From Chionis minor (taxonomy: Eukaryota; Chordata; Aves; Charadriiformes; Chionididae), in assembly GCA_013398295.1 (NCBI GenBank), contig VZSF01001885.1, positions 919,284 through 983,283 on the forward strand: a DNA stretch of 64,000 nt. The letters are read 5' to 3'. Below, piece by piece: positions 25,135 to 37,879 of the stretch (positions within the stretch are counted from its first letter, which is position 1; each line of letters starts with the position of its first letter). The translations under genes and the position numbers were made by a program. The notes below the pieces were generated by a model. It worked only from the letters and a program-made list of their open reading frames with translations. It was not told the origin of the DNA and made no database searches.

Positions 25135-28100
25135 ATGGCATTGGCAGCAATTGATCCACAGCAGGTATGTCTGAGTTAGCCCTATAGATTTTTATGTCTA
25201 GTTTAGAAAAACAGGAGTCAACTAACCTCTTTCTCTTTTAAACAGAACATTGTATCAAGGGTTGTGAACCTTCCTTTGGTGAGCTCCACCTATGAAATGG
25301 TGTCCACAGCTTACGTCACCACAAAGGATAACCATCCTTATCTGAAGTCAGTATGTGAAATAGCAGAGAAAGGAGTGAAGACAATTACTTCAGTAGCCAT
25401 GACAAGTGCGATGCCTATCATCCAGAAACTGGAACCACAAAGTAAGCTAAAGATGGAGCTGTTGATAACTTTAATTCAACGGATTGCTTTATATATCCAG
25501 ATATACTTAGAGTTTAGCATGGTTGGGAGTGCTATTTCAGGTAGCTGACTGAACCTGTTGTCTGGCTTGTTGAGTAACTAGTTACAGATGGGTATGATTT
25601 AACAAAAAAAAAATCCAGAGCCAAAGCAGATTCCAGCTTTTGTAATAATAAACTGACTCATCTTGATATGCGAGATGGTTACATAGTCTCTTGCTCAACA
25701 CCTTCCTCCCCTTTCACCTGGTTTCAAATGCTGTTTTGTACTTTCTGTCACCGGGAACAACTTGTGGTTAAATTTGGCAGCAGCGTCAAAGCTGTTGTAA
25801 CCAGGAGCCTGGTTTCACAAAATGGCAGGCAGCCAGGTACTTCAGCTTGTTCTAACAGTTGCTTGTAAAGCATCAACTGGATTTTCTCTACCTGCAAGTG
25901 AGCTTTTTTCTGGCACCGTAAACCTGCCTTGTTCGTGGGCTTTGCTGCCTCAAATATCACTGGAAAGGGGAGGAAACTACTTTAAGAGCATTGTTGCACG
26001 AGCTCTGTTTGAAGAGGAATTCTCAATTGGAGTTATTTATCCTAAGGAAAAAAAGCAAATCCCAAAATTAAAACCAGCTATTGTAATTTCTTTTATAGTT
26101 GTAGTTGCCAACAACTATGCATGTATAGGCCTAGACAAAATCGAAGAGAGACTGCCTATACTGAATCAACCCACTGACAAGGTAAGTTCTTTCCATGTAC
26201 ATAAGCTAAGCAGAAGTGCTACATACCCTTCCTCTTTTCGAGTATCACTAAAAATACAGGGAAACGGCTTTCAATAAGCCACGCCTGAAGCACAGCTTAG
26301 AAGCAATAAGGAAGTAAAAGGTGTTTCTGTAGAATTTTTTGTTGCCTTTGGGAGGCCGCTAAGTTTTTTTTTTTTAAATTTGCTCATCATTCGACACCTC
26401 TGTCTATAGCTGTTGTTCACTGGTGGGCATCTGTTTTAAAAACTGAGCCCTTGTCTCTTTCCTGCTGAATGTGAAACAAATAGTGTCTGAATTACATGCA
26501 GTGAAGTGTTTTGAGCTGAAGGCTGTGTGGCAGTCATATTTTGTGTTGCCTTGTACATATGTTTTCAGGGCAAAACTTCTCCTACGTAACCAATGCAATG
26601 CAACCAAGTCTTAGCGCAGATTTATATTTCCTGGATTATGTAGCTCTAACTAGAAAATTTTTCTAGTGAATTAACCTGTTTCTTGTGGCAGGTTGTCTCC
26701 AATGCCAAGGATGTAGTTGTTGGAGCCAGAGAAGCTGTAACAACCACTGTGACTGGTGCCAAGGAAACTGTTGCTCACACGATCACTGGAGTTGTGGGCA
26801 AAACTAAAGAAGCAATGCAAGACAGTGTAGAAATGACCAAGTCGGTTGTCAATGGCAGCATTAACACTGTCCTGGGAAGTCGCGTGGTGCAGATGGTGAG
26901 CAGTGGAGTGGACAGTGCTCTCACTAAATCGGAGACCCTTGTTGACCAGTATCTCCCACTTACAGAAGCAGAGCTAGGTAAGACCAATTCAAAGTTTGAT
27001 TTTTGTTGGAATGCTTGTATTGGAGAGAAGCAAGCAGTCATCCATTTATTACTTACTCATAGTGGAGAGGGGGCATGCGCTTCCCAAACTGCCTTTTGTC
27101 TTGCTGGTTATAATAGCATCTTCTTCAGAGGGTAGCAGAGTGAAAGTAATGATTTCCACATGCAGTGGTTTAACAATGTAGCCTGGTGCTAGAGGACTAC
27201 TAAACAAGTCCAGTATTCAGCCGTCACTAAGCAAATAAAATTGTCTCAGACCTCTTAAGTTTTCTTCCAGTGATCAATTTGCTTCCTTTCTATCTGTCTA
27301 GAGAAAGAAGCTGCAAAAGTTGAAGGTTTTGAAGTTGGAGTTCAAAAGCCAAGCTGCTACATTAGACTAGGATCCCTGTCTTCAAAGGTCCGCACACGTG
27401 CCTACCAGCAAGCCTTAAACAAAGTTAGAGATGCTAAACAGAAAAGCCAGGAGACAATCTCTCAGCTCCACCACACTGTTAGTCTGGTAAGTCTAAGCCT
27501 TCACTTGAGGCATGTAACGCAAATGTTGGCATAGTTTCAGAGTGCAGAAAACAGCCAAAAGAGGCATAGGAAAACTGGAATTGCTCTCTCAGACTAAATG
27601 TGTTTTCTAAATACAAAGCACTTTGTATTCAGAGAATTTCACCACCATTCAGGAGAGTCCTAAGTCAGGCTGAGCTGTAGAGTAACCAGCAATTGTTTGT
27701 AATTTTAAGCACTGCAGAAATAGAAATGACATGATCATTTTATGATATTCTTGTTTTAGAGTGCTGGGTTTGACACAATCTTCATTTGGTGAAGGAAGTG
27801 TCTTACAATTTAGGAACACTTCAGTCCTTTAAGTCCTTTTTTAAAGTAAAATGTCAGATTCTTCATGTGCTTGCTCTTCTTGCTGTGGGTATCTCTGAGC
27901 ATTCCTGGGTACTTCAGTAGTCTTAGCCTAACAACATACCTTTATGTACAGGACAAACTGTGCATAAAGGCTCATGGCCTTCTATACATTTTCAAATCCT
28001 TGTGTAACTTGCTAGTCGGGGAGGGGGTTGCTAGTTGAAGCAGAGGGATGTGCAACATAACATCTCAAAACAGCTTCCAGTTTTCTCTTGAAGAGCAGGA

Positions 28101-29475
28101 ACACATTCTGACGTTTCCCAGAAGTTTTCTATACTGACCTTTTAAAGTATTGAAAAAGGAGGCTACAACGTAGGTAAGGTAGGGCAGCCCTAACGGAACT
28201 GTTTGGACTCTGCTTTACTTCCTTATTTGGCTGTATTTCAGATCGAGTATGCCAGAAAGAACATGAATAGTGCCAATCAGAAACTTCTTGATGCTCAGGA
28301 AAAGCTTTATCAATCCTGGGTAGAATGGAAGAAAAATACAGGCCAAAATGATGGTGATGAACTGCATAGCGCTGAGGTAAATAGATGTAAATGTAAACCA
28401 GAATTAAATGAATTGTATACTGTCAAGGTAATGGCAAACTAAGAGTCTCCAAAGTGTGCAGCATCTCAACAGCAGAGAAGCTTGTGTGCAGAGCTGGAAT
28501 CTGAATGCTGAAGCTCAGGGCAGCTGACTACTGACTACTATGAAAAGTAGGGGACACCCGAACTTTTAAATGAGCCTACTTCCTTCAAACTCTCTCAAGT
28601 TCATTCTCCTTTCAAGAGAATGCTTATCCTGTTTAGCATGGGAACCTGTGTTGCAGTGTTCCCATCTAGATCAGCTAGGACTCACTCATTTGATATGGCC
28701 AGACCAGAAATAACAATTTCTCAGCTTACAGCAGTCTTAAGCACAGGCTCACTGAGTCTTATATGTAGCTCTGAACAGTGGTTAATTTGATTAGAATACA
28801 CTTAACCTGCTGTGACTTCTTATCCAGACTTGAAACAAGAGCTTGCTTATCTGTCGCTGGGTAGAAGCTACCAGTGTCTCTGTTCCACAAAATACTTGAG
28901 CACTGAAGAAATATCAAGTACTTTCAAGTCTCTGACTCTTCAGACTGAAGAGAAAGCTATAGCTTTATTTTACTTGCATCCACTTTACTTTGCTTCTTTA
29001 TGTATCTAGAGCAATGTAAAGCTGCTATGGTCTTGAAAAGATGCTAATGTGCTGTTGTGTTCTTTGTTTCCAGCACATTGAGTCAAGAACTCTAGCTATT
29101 GCACGGAACCTCACTCAGCAGCTCCAGACCACCTGCCTCACACTGGTCTCAAGCCTACAGGGGCTGCCAAAGCACGTGCAGGATCAGGTTTACAGTGTTG
29201 GGTCAATGGCAGGTGATGTCTACCAGAGCTTTTGGTCAGCGTCCTCCTTCCAAGAATTATCAGACAGCTTTCTTACCACTAGCAAAGGACAGCTGAAGAA
29301 AATGAAGGAGTCTCTGGATGATGTGATGGATTATCTTGTTAACAACACGCCGCTCAACTGGCTGGTAGGTCCCTTTTACCCAGAACTGCCTGGCATTCAG
29401 CATGCTGAGAGCAATGGTGAAGGGGAGAAAAATTCCAGCCAGAAAGACAAACAGCCTGAACACACTGCTGAATAA
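25135..29475 (+). CDS. PLIN2: Perilipin-2 (lipid droplet coat protein), complete, 7 coding exons
   Basis: The protein coats cytosolic lipid droplets and restrains lipase access. Coding exons: 25135-25164, 25246-25441, 26099-26181, 26692-26977, 27302-27486, 28242-28376, 29074-29475. All have GT-AG junctions with matching phases, giving 438 residues (human 437). The exon with the ATG starts at 25108 after TTTCACAG; the start context is AAAAATGG. Residues about 1-100 are the PAT region ([35 protein letters not shown]). Residues about 104-195 form the amphipathic 11-mer repeat segment rich in Val, Thr and Ala ([20 protein letters not shown]). Residues about 199-438 form the C-terminal helix bundle, with the conserved [32 protein letters not shown] and [19 protein letters not shown]. 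No break or odd codon use was seen. Frames that read through introns (for example 25822-26277) are intron retention, not separate genes. Confidence 0.97.
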
Positions 29476-29740
29476 ACTGCATAGCATGCATGTACTCTGC
29501 TGACTGACCAAACAAGTGGCCTTAGCAAGTGTAGCTGTCAAAAAGCCTTGGAGCAAAATCCATAAATGTAAGAGTGGAGGAACACTGCGGAGAAAGGACA
29601 CCTACACATAGTCCATGTTGTCCTGTGTAGTTAAGCCACTCTTAAAAACTCACACTGTCTCGAATGCCTAAATATTGGCAGCTTACAGTTGTCAAGATGC
29701 CTTGTTTGTCTGTGAAGTTAAGAAACCTCACCATGCTTAT

Positions 29741-29760
29741 TAATGGTATTAATACCATTA
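29741..29760. repeat. Perfect 20-bp palindrome before the PLIN2 poly(A) signal
   Basis: TAATGGTATTAATACCATTA equals its own reverse complement and ends five bases before the AATAAA at 29766. In RNA it can fold into a short hairpin, or pair between molecules. A function is not known. Confidence 0.9.
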
Positions 29761-30106
29761 GTCTAAATAAAATCTCCCATAGCTAAAAGCATTTGATTTG
29801 TTGCTTAATCCGTACCAGAATGATATAAAAGCCTTGCATACTGTGAAATGCATTTAAAAGCCCTGCAGTCTAACTAGGTACGTTTAACTTCCATGTTTGC
29901 CGCAGACCATGCATTTGATTATTATGGATGTGTCTGTCTCAAATTCTACTGCTATGCAATTTGTGACAAAAGCTCTGAGAGTGAAGAATTCGAAAGCTGA
30001 AAGTGGGGTTTCTGAACAAGTCAGCTGGAGTTACTTAAATGCTGTGACAGTGGTAACATGAACTATACAAAGTTAACGATTGTATAACCCAGTAACCTGA
30101 CCACAC

Positions 30107-30288
30107 AATCATAAGAGTATCTCAGGTTGGAAGGGACCCGTAAGGATCATAGAGTCCAACTCCCTGCTCCTGGCAGGATGACGTAAAACTAAACCATATA
30201 ACTAAGCGTTGTCCAGATGCTCCATGAACTCTGACAGGCTTGGTGCCGTGAACACTTCCCTGGGGACCCAATTCCAGTGACCAACCAA
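30107..30288 (-). mobile_element. CR1 LINE 3' fragment in the PLIN2 3' UTR
   Basis: It begins AATCATAAGAGTATCTCAGGTTGGAAG-like, the antisense CR1 3' end, and contains ACTCTGACAGGCTTGGTGCC and ACTTCCCTGGGGACCCA, as in one bird CR1 subfamily. It is antisense to PLIN2. Confidence 0.88.
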
Positions 30289-30443
30289 ATCATTATCAAT
30301 ACACTTATTTTAGTATGCAGTATAACAACAAGATTCATGCTGTTTGTATGCAGGTGCCTGCTGTTGCGTGGGTTCTTGGTTTTTTTGTAGCCTTCTTTTT
30401 GTAATTCATTTTGTATGTTAGTAATAAATGCTTCAGTAGCCAA

Positions 30444-33103
30444 AGTGTGTCTCCATTTCAGTGGTGTTTAAAACAAGTGTAACTTGCTGTTCTGTGACCC
30501 CTTCAAACTGGGTCCAGCAGAAAGCAAACTTGAAATGCAAATGAAGTAAACACGCACTGACAGTGTATTTGTGTGTGTTTGTGTGTGTCTGTAGAGATGG
30601 GTAAGAGACTGCTGCAGCATTTCCTCCCTGCCTCCCTTTAAGTTCCTGTGCATCTTTCCGTTCTGTCTTAGCTTTACTGCTGGTTTTTTTGCTGCTTGCT
30701 GTTGCCTGTAACAATGACCTAAGCTATGAGCTGATTGATGTTCTAATATTAAGGTGCTATGGACAAAAAACCCCCCTGTCCTGCCTTTGCAGTAGGTGTT
30801 CTGTATGTGTGTGACACTGCCAGCTACCTGCTTTGAGTACTGGCTTCCTATAAACAGGATATACCTGTTTATTTACCCTCTTGAATTTGAGTGGCTAATG
30901 TAAATTAACACTTAGCTACTTGGATGGAATTGTTCCTCAGTAAATCCTGTGAATCCCTCCCCGGAAGAGAGTTACAATCACTAAGGAATAATTTTTCTTG
31001 GTTTAGTACTATCCAGGTAAGTTGTGTCCCTGTTCCTAACGCATGCCCTGTGCAACTTTGAGCTGCAGTCATTTAGTGTAGGAATGCTGTCCACCATTTT
31101 CAAAGAGGTCACCAAATAGTGTGACGTAAAAATGGAGTTCAAAGGAATCTTGTCACCAAGTGACACGTTGCTTCCACTGGGTGCAATGCAGGCACTAAAG
31201 CAAATTAAATGTAGTCCAGCCTTCTAATATAAGAGGGCTTAGTTGTTAAGTTAGGGTTGGTCTAGAAGCACTAGGAAGACTGTTTTAAGCAGAAACAAAA
31301 TTGTAGTGACAAAGGATTACAGCTAAAGAGTGAAATTTCCAGCTTGAATGCTTGCTTTTTATAAGGGAGCTGTTCAATATGAAAGTAACATGAGATGGTG
31401 AGATATTCATAGAATCATTTAGGTTGGAAAAGACCTTTAAGATCACCTAGCGTAACAATTGACCCTACTCTACCAGGTCTGCCACATTCCTTTCCAGCTA
31501 GGGCCTGAGTTAAGACTTCGAGAATTCTTTCAGCAATTAATTCTATTTTAGTATTGAATGAGTCGGGCAAGAGAAGATACTTTTTTTTATCTCAATTTCT
31601 AATAAAATTTGTAGAGTGTATCCACTGTTGTAGATATGCTTGTAACAGAATGGGACCAAGCAGGTCTCGGAGCAGTTGGTAGTCCAAATAATGGAATTCC
31701 CCTGCTTATATGTATTTTAAAATCTGAAAGCTGCGGGCCTTCATTCAGAGGTCATCAATCAAACGATATTCAAACACTTCACTGTCTTTTGAGGACTGCG
31801 AGATAAACAGCACCATCTAGTAGTAATGCAGGAGCAATACATCTGTCTGTTCTGTCATAAATTGCACTACTGCTTCGTGCTCTCTTAGATGGCTGTTCAG
31901 CTCTTCTGAATGTCAGCAAGCAGATGAAGTAGAAAGCAAAGAAAAATGTTACCAGCCTAGACCTTTGAATCATTCCTCCCTCACCATGCACCATTGGGCA
32001 GCTTCTGTGTAAAAGTTCCTTTGATTTCTGGCAGCTGACTTACAACCAGTGGTGACAAATAGAGGGATGCCTGCTTAAATGCTTACCTAGTGGGTGGGCT
32101 AATAGCCTGTTACACCAAAATGCTGTATGCAGGTTCCTGTATCGTGTTCTTGTGGTGACTCTTTCATTGGATCCTGCCTCCCCTGTCTCCCCCAAAGCAT
32201 ATAAGTTTCTATCTACCTCCTCCAGTAGAACTGGGAACTGTTCCTTGGAGGAAGAGAGGGGTGTGTAACAGCAAATCGGTATGTTCTTGGTTTATTATAT
32301 TGTAATCTAGTAGAGCATATGCCTAGACTCTCTTCTAATTACAAATCTATAGACAAACCTTGGTATTTTTCTCTAGCACAGTTGTTAGAGTGACTATTAA
32401 AATGCCCATTGGAGGCAAGAATGATGTGGACACCTTCCAAAGCCAGCTTTGGTTTTTCTGCCACAGTGGACTGAGGCTGAAGGGCATGCTAATAACTGCT
32501 GAAAACTCTCAAATAGAAGGAGGAAAACCTAACATATTAACAGAGCAAAGCCTGCTCATAGTTTTTTTTCTGCCATCTTACATGATTCTCTGTAATCGCA
32601 TGTATCAAACAGCTCAGCTACGCTGCACACAAACTTGCTTGCTCTTAGTCCAAAACCACTTTTGAGGATCTAGCTTGGACTAGAAAGCTGTTCTCTCTAG
32701 AACCTTTTAAAAAAGATACGACCAGGTATGTTGAAAATCATAGGAAATAGTTGATTCTATTTGCAGCAAGACAGATGAACTAGATGAAATCGAAGAGTGT
32801 CAAAGGCTGCTAGTCACACAAAACCTGTCATGGTAAAGGTTGGAATACTAACAAAATCATGATCACTGGTAAGGTTATTTAGGGTTTATTTAGAGTTCAG
32901 AAAATGATGGTTTCAGAGATGACTGAAAATTCATTCACGCCAGTTGAAACTTCCCCTTTGCAGGCTCATATAGCAGAGAACTATTTTTATACCATTGCTA
33001 ATAATCCTTTGTTACAAAAGTTTTAACTATAAGCACTCATCAATAGCTCCATATGGTATAAAAATTTTGCAAACATCATACTTATAGCAGCATACACATT
33101 GAT
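30444..33103. other. Intergenic between PLIN2 and HAUS6, left part
   Basis: AT-rich unique sequence with a short GT-rich tract at about 30565-30592 and one CR1 scrap (31407-31508). No exon-like segment was recognised. Confidence 0.5.
31407..31508 (-). mobile_element. CR1 LINE 3' scrap
   Basis: It starts TTCATAGAATCATTTAGGTT and continues GGAAAAGACCTTTAAGATCA, the antisense 3' end of CR1. Only about 100 bases remain. Confidence 0.85.
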
Positions 33104-33807
33104 TGTTAAAGGGGAAGCTGCTGCCCGAACATTCTCACACAACCCGAGTCTTTGACTGCTCAGACCAGGGCTCCTTCGCAGCCGGTGACCCCACTGGGCT
33201 GATGGGTGCCCCTTTCAGCTCCTCACACACATTTAGTCTTGGGTCTGCTCCCTCCTTCCTTGGGCTCGACCCTAGGTTTCGCACAGCAGAGGGAATCTCG
33301 GGCGTCAGATTTTATAAAAATAAGTAATTTAATGAATGAAAGGTACAGCAGCAAGGTCAGCCTGGGCTGGGTGCCTCCGAAAAGGGGGGCACCTCGAACA
33401 AAGAAATGCCTGGGCAATCAGACCCTTGCGATCCATACAGCCACCCCTCACGCGCTGTTCATGCCTGTTTTAGTCCAATGGTGGTTTTTGGTTTGGGGTC
33501 GTCTTAACACCTTACTGGATGTTTTTCTGTGTCCAGGCAGGCAGGCCGTTGACTGCTCTTATCTTGTTGATGTGCAGTCTCTGCTGATGGGTGTAGCCTC
33601 CTTACCTTCTGGTTTATGACTCTCGTGCGCCTGTGCTTGCTGGCAGAACAGGGACATGAAAAGTCCCAGTCTTGGGGAAAACACTACCAAAACATCAGTG
33701 TGTTACGGACATTTTTCATATACTCAAAGACTAAACACAGCACTCTTACCAGCTGCTAGGAAAATTACTAAGTAAATTAACTCTGTTGCAGCCTAAATGC
33801 TTCAGCA
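33104..33807 (-). mobile_element. Solo LTR of an endogenous retrovirus (ERVL-related)
   Basis: The right-hand ~130 bases (AACATCAGTGTGTTACGGAC, then AACACAGCACTCTTACCAGC, then AAATTAACTCTGTTGCAGCC) match the terminal part of the same bird LTR superfamily as the element at 8544. The left portion (TGTTAAAGGGGAAGCTGCTG onward) is a different, GC-richer body, so it is a related but distinct family. The sense strand is inferred as -. No internal viral genes are present. The ends are approximate; the flanks (TTGAT and TTAAC) match at only 3 of 5. Confidence 0.65.
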
Positions 33808-36567
33808 TTAACTCCTGTTAAGTAAAGCATAAATTATGCATTACAAACAGCATAAATGACACATTATAACCTTAAGTAATTTATTCTAATTAAAACTTAC
33901 TTTTTTGAGTTAAACAACTAACATCTCTTAACATTGGTCAAATCCAAATTACAGTATTTGTATAAGGCTTGGAGTTGTAGGGATATAGCTAGTTTGCAGC
34001 AAACCAAAGAAAGGCAGAAAGCTTTTGAAACCTCTCCGATTCCTTAAGATGACTTTTTTGCAATAATCTTTCACAAGCTTGAACTTAGAGTAATGCTATA
34101 TAGCTAGTAAAATAGGTGAAAGAATTTGGAAACAACTGATGGATTATTTCTCTTTATTAAAAAAACCACAATAATTTCAAACAACCAAAACCCACAAATA
34201 ACCCACCCAAAAACTTATCTAAGCCATCTAATAACATAGAAACGTTATCTCCTTTGGATAATACTGAGGACTAAAATTAAGTGCTTGTTCTGAAAATACA
34301 CAAAATAAAAACCATCTTTGAAATTGTTAGTGGCTCCATTCTGAAAATATATTAAGAAAGAAAAAAAATGGATTAATTTAAAGTTAAGTTGATATTGACA
34401 ATAACATAATACTGAAGTATGTTTTGCACTCTTCCATGCAAATATTTTGCAAGTTTTGCACTATTCTGTGTAAATGATACAACTGCATCTTACGGAGAAA
34501 TGGCATGAAGAGTCATATCTGGCCTTATTCTTTGTTGCAAGAATTGGCTTACTGCTGTGTTTCAACTCCTTTCAACTGTGAGAAGCGATACAGAACTGAA
34601 GGTCGTTTACCTAAGCAAGCCCATAAAACCAAGGGCTTTGCATTGTTCTAGTTAGAATGCTGCAGATGTCAGAGCATGCTATTCTAGTAAAATTTAGCAT
34701 GTTCAAAACTGAGATAAATCATACTGACGTTAACCCTGATTTACTCTGAGGCTGACAAATACAGTCCAGTTTGAAATTCTTCATGGCTATGAACATCTCA
34801 CTAGTATATTAGAGGAGTCAGATGCTTATAATGTACATTAAGGAGATGAAGAAAGCACAGACTTAAATTTGAGCCATCATCCCATTGTCAGTAAGAACAA
34901 CATGGATCTAAGTAATAGAAGTGTCTTAAACCTAGGATATAGTGAAAATTATCACTGGTCAGACACAGTTACTGAACATGGTCGTGTGCCCTGGTCAGTG
35001 TAATTACACAATAAAACAACTTGTTTAAACCATCCGTCTAGGCACATTTTTAAATGACTTTGCATATGGACTGCTTGGCCTTAGTCTTGTTAAAATACCC
35101 GAATTTGTACTGCAGCATGAAATACAGGGTTATGTGCTGATAACGGGAAAACTTGTTGATTTCTTTAATTGCAGTAATTAGAGTTTTAGGTAAAATGCCA
35201 CAAGCAGAAAGATACGAGATAATTATTGCTGGCAGAAAGATGTGTTTCCCACATTCCCAGTGCCTTTTGATTTTTTTGGAGACAGAATACTGATCTCACT
35301 TTGGTCAAGTTTAGGTTCTCAAAGCAGTCTACGCATTTCTCTGTATTGGCACTAGTACCTGCTAAGTGACAATGCTGCTTAAATTCTCCTGAGGCTCAGT
35401 TTTAATTAATATTTTAATTAATATTTATAAGTCCCTGATGCCCTATGGCTACCTACTCTCTAAGGAACTGACTCATGTTCAGTACTTCAGTGCTATCTAC
35501 AACCTGATAGCTGGAACAGTAATCCCTTTATCCTTCGATGTGTTCTCTGTTCTTCTGACATGTCTTCATGGCAGGCAAAGCACAGATTCCTCTTGTACGC
35601 TGTCTTTCACAAAAGTCAGTCATAAGCAAGGTCTTTTGCAGTTTGGGAATGGATTAAAACTGCTTCTCCAGTCAGCACTGAGCTTAAGTTACACAAATGC
35701 CTAGAAGCCTCTTCAAGTTGCTGCTTCTTTGTATATGCAGAACTGAAGTCCTGTCAGCACGCAGCAATCGTTACGTGCCAGTACTGTGTCTGGCTCGAAG
35801 TATGTCGCATCACCAACATTAAAGCTAACCACGAATCAAACTATAGATGTAGGTTCTTTTCACTTGGGGCAAGAAACTTGTGGTTATGATTAAATTGCTT
35901 AGTTATATCCCATTTTTCAGGAGTGCCTAAGTAATCTAAGTCCTACTAAGGGGACTTAAAGGTTGGGACTTAAGCTCCTAAGTGTCTTGGCCAACATTTT
36001 TAGAAGTGTGTAACATCCATGTATCCACTAATGTCTCTGGCAATTCCTGAAAACGGGTGCTGTTTAACAGTACAGGATACCATACATGCAGTTAAAACAG
36101 AGGCCAAAGTGGGACTGCGGTTCCACATACTTGTTTACACAGGAGAGGTTTGATGTGGTAGGCAGGCAGAGCCGTCCAGAGCAGTCCGTATCGAGCTCCT
36201 CAGGGCAGGTTCCTTTGTATAGCCTATCGCTCCCAAGGAAAGAAGAGCAAAGTAAGTAAAAAAACTTCCTTTCTTAATTTTCTGGTCGCCAGTTTCCCTA
36301 AATACACTCCACTAAGTTCAGCTCTGTTCCACCTCTGCTCCTGTCTTCCAAGCAATTGATGTGCATCTTGCATAGCATTTGGTCTGTCTTCACGCTATGT
36401 GTTTCACATGTGACTGAGCGTATTTCACTCTGTATTCAGTATATTGGGTCTGATTTCTAGAGATGCTGAGCATCTTTGTCTCCAGACTTCAGTGAGGAGT
36501 ACTGCACAAATTTAAATTTTTTAGTTTTACTTTTGAATTGACTGAAATTTCATTCCTACGCAGGTTC
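33808..36567. other. Intergenic between PLIN2 and HAUS6, right part
   Basis: AT-rich unique sequence. A small tandem duplication, TTTTAATTAATA repeated, lies at about 35400-35425. No gene was recognised before the exon-like segment at 36569. Confidence 0.5.
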
Positions 36568-36568
36568 C

Positions 36569-36703
36569 AGATTTCACTATTACAGACCTGTCTTCAGAAT
36601 CAGATGATATCCCAGACATTCTGGATTTGGATGAAGATGATCAACAAGACTTTTCACGCACAAATGGCCCTTACACCACAGGGCAAAGAGCTGAGTAAAG
36701 AGA
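36569..36703 (+). CDS. Unassigned exon-like reading frame with acidic product
   Basis: I do not recognise this gene. A good acceptor (TTCATTCCTACGCAG) is followed directly by 44 open codons ending in TAA. The product begins VPDFTITDLSSESDDIPD and continues as an Asp/Ser-rich acidic tail. The hydrophobic-then-acidic pattern (FTITDLSSESDD) resembles a SUMO-interacting or acidic binding tail, but that is only a resemblance. Just before the stop, CTGA|GTAAAG could serve as a donor, so it might be an internal exon. It lies 6 kb past PLIN2 and 1.5 kb before the HAUS6 island. PLIN2 exon 7 (donor at 28377) ends in phase 0 and would join in frame, but that would drop the PLIN2 C-terminus. A chance frame is possible. 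Confidence 0.35.
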
Positions 36704-37599
36704 AGCATAAAAATGTCTTTTTGATACGATGTACTTTTGCCATGTTTAACTTATATTTCTCCTTTTTAAAGATGAAACTGCCTAGCTTAGGGATTTTGGG
36801 GATATTTTTTTTTTAAATCACTACTGTTTCACTTAGCTGCATCAAAATTCAGATTTATTTTTTTTTCCACCTAAGGAATGCATGCTACATTAATTCATTA
36901 GTATGGGTGTCAAGCTCCCATTCTACAAGCCAGGTATAGCCTAACCAGTGTATCCAACGGATCTAATCTTTGTTAGTGATTTGTTCTCCTGCTGGCAGCA
37001 GCCACGAGAACACTCCAGTGCTTTGCATAAAGGGCTGCCAACAAAAGGAGTGGATGAGGATTTGCCCACAAAATTTCCCCTTTGGTCTATGTGAAAAGCA
37101 CTTCTGCATCTACCTCTTTGCTGCTGGAAGGGGTAAGAGACTTTGTCTGTCTCAGATTCTCTCAGGTTCTTTTTGTTAGGCTCTGTACCTAGAGCTTAGA
37201 AGCTTAGAGCTTCCCTTTGTAAGAGTGCTTTATGCACAAAAGGACCCCCTTTCTCTCTACATGCCTTCTGTGTGCAAGAAGTTTGGCCGTCCTGATGCTG
37301 TCAGTTGTGCGGACGGAGGCTAGAAGAGGGTAAATGCTTAAAAAAGAAAAGTTTTCCAGGAATAAGGGTGACAGTTATACAAGAAAGGGAAAAAGACTGT
37401 GAAAAGCAGGGAAAAATGGAGGGCAAAGAGATACAGTCAGACAGGGGACGAAAGAAAATTTAAAAAGAAAAAAAAAGAGAATTGAAGGTAGAGGTACTTC
37501 TGGTGACACTTTTGACATTTAAAAAAAAAAATGTTTAAATAAAATCTCAACCAAAATACTTGCTACGGGAACGTCGAATCCGCATTTACTAGCACACAG

Positions 37600-37867
37600 T
37601 GACACCTGTAGGAGCTGGGGCGAAGGCAAAAGGAACGGAGGCAGCTTGGCGGCGTTCCTTTCCGGGGCCGGGGCCGAACTCCTTCCGCAGAGCTCTCCTC
37701 GGGGTGGCCGCAGCCAGCCGGCCCTGTTGCACGCTGCGGCTTCTGGGGCGGTGGGCTCAGCTGTGCGGGGGCCGCCTCGCCCCGTCTCCGCACGCAGCGC
37801 TGGCTTGTCGGCAAAATTTTGAATTCTGGTCACTGAAATGCCTTGCAATAAAGGTCTGAACCGCACA
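37600..37867 (+). mobile_element. Possible ERVK-like solo LTR
   Basis: A GC-rich block of about 268 bases opens TGACACCTGTAGGAGC and closes GCAATAAAGGTCTGAACC then GCACA. A late AATAAA followed within about 20 bases by a CA end, the length, and TG...CA termini fit a betaretrovirus-type LTR. There is no convincing target duplication. The alternative is that it is simply the outer part of the HAUS6 CpG island. Confidence 0.35.
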
Positions 37868-37879
37868 GCCTGCTGCCCG

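Larger units (their letters stand above)
29476..30443 (+). other. PLIN2: PLIN2 3' UTR with two poly(A) signals
   Basis: After the TAA at 29473-29475 there is an AATAAA at 29766-29771 and a second at 30423-30428. The proximal signal would give a UTR of about 310 bases, the distal one about 960. A CR1 fragment lies between them, so only the long form would carry it. Which signal is used cannot be told from sequence alone. Confidence 0.65.

Noticed and set aside
25822..26277. 151-codon frame in PLIN2
   Set aside because: It is intron 3 running into exon 4 (26099-26181); only the exon part matches perilipin.
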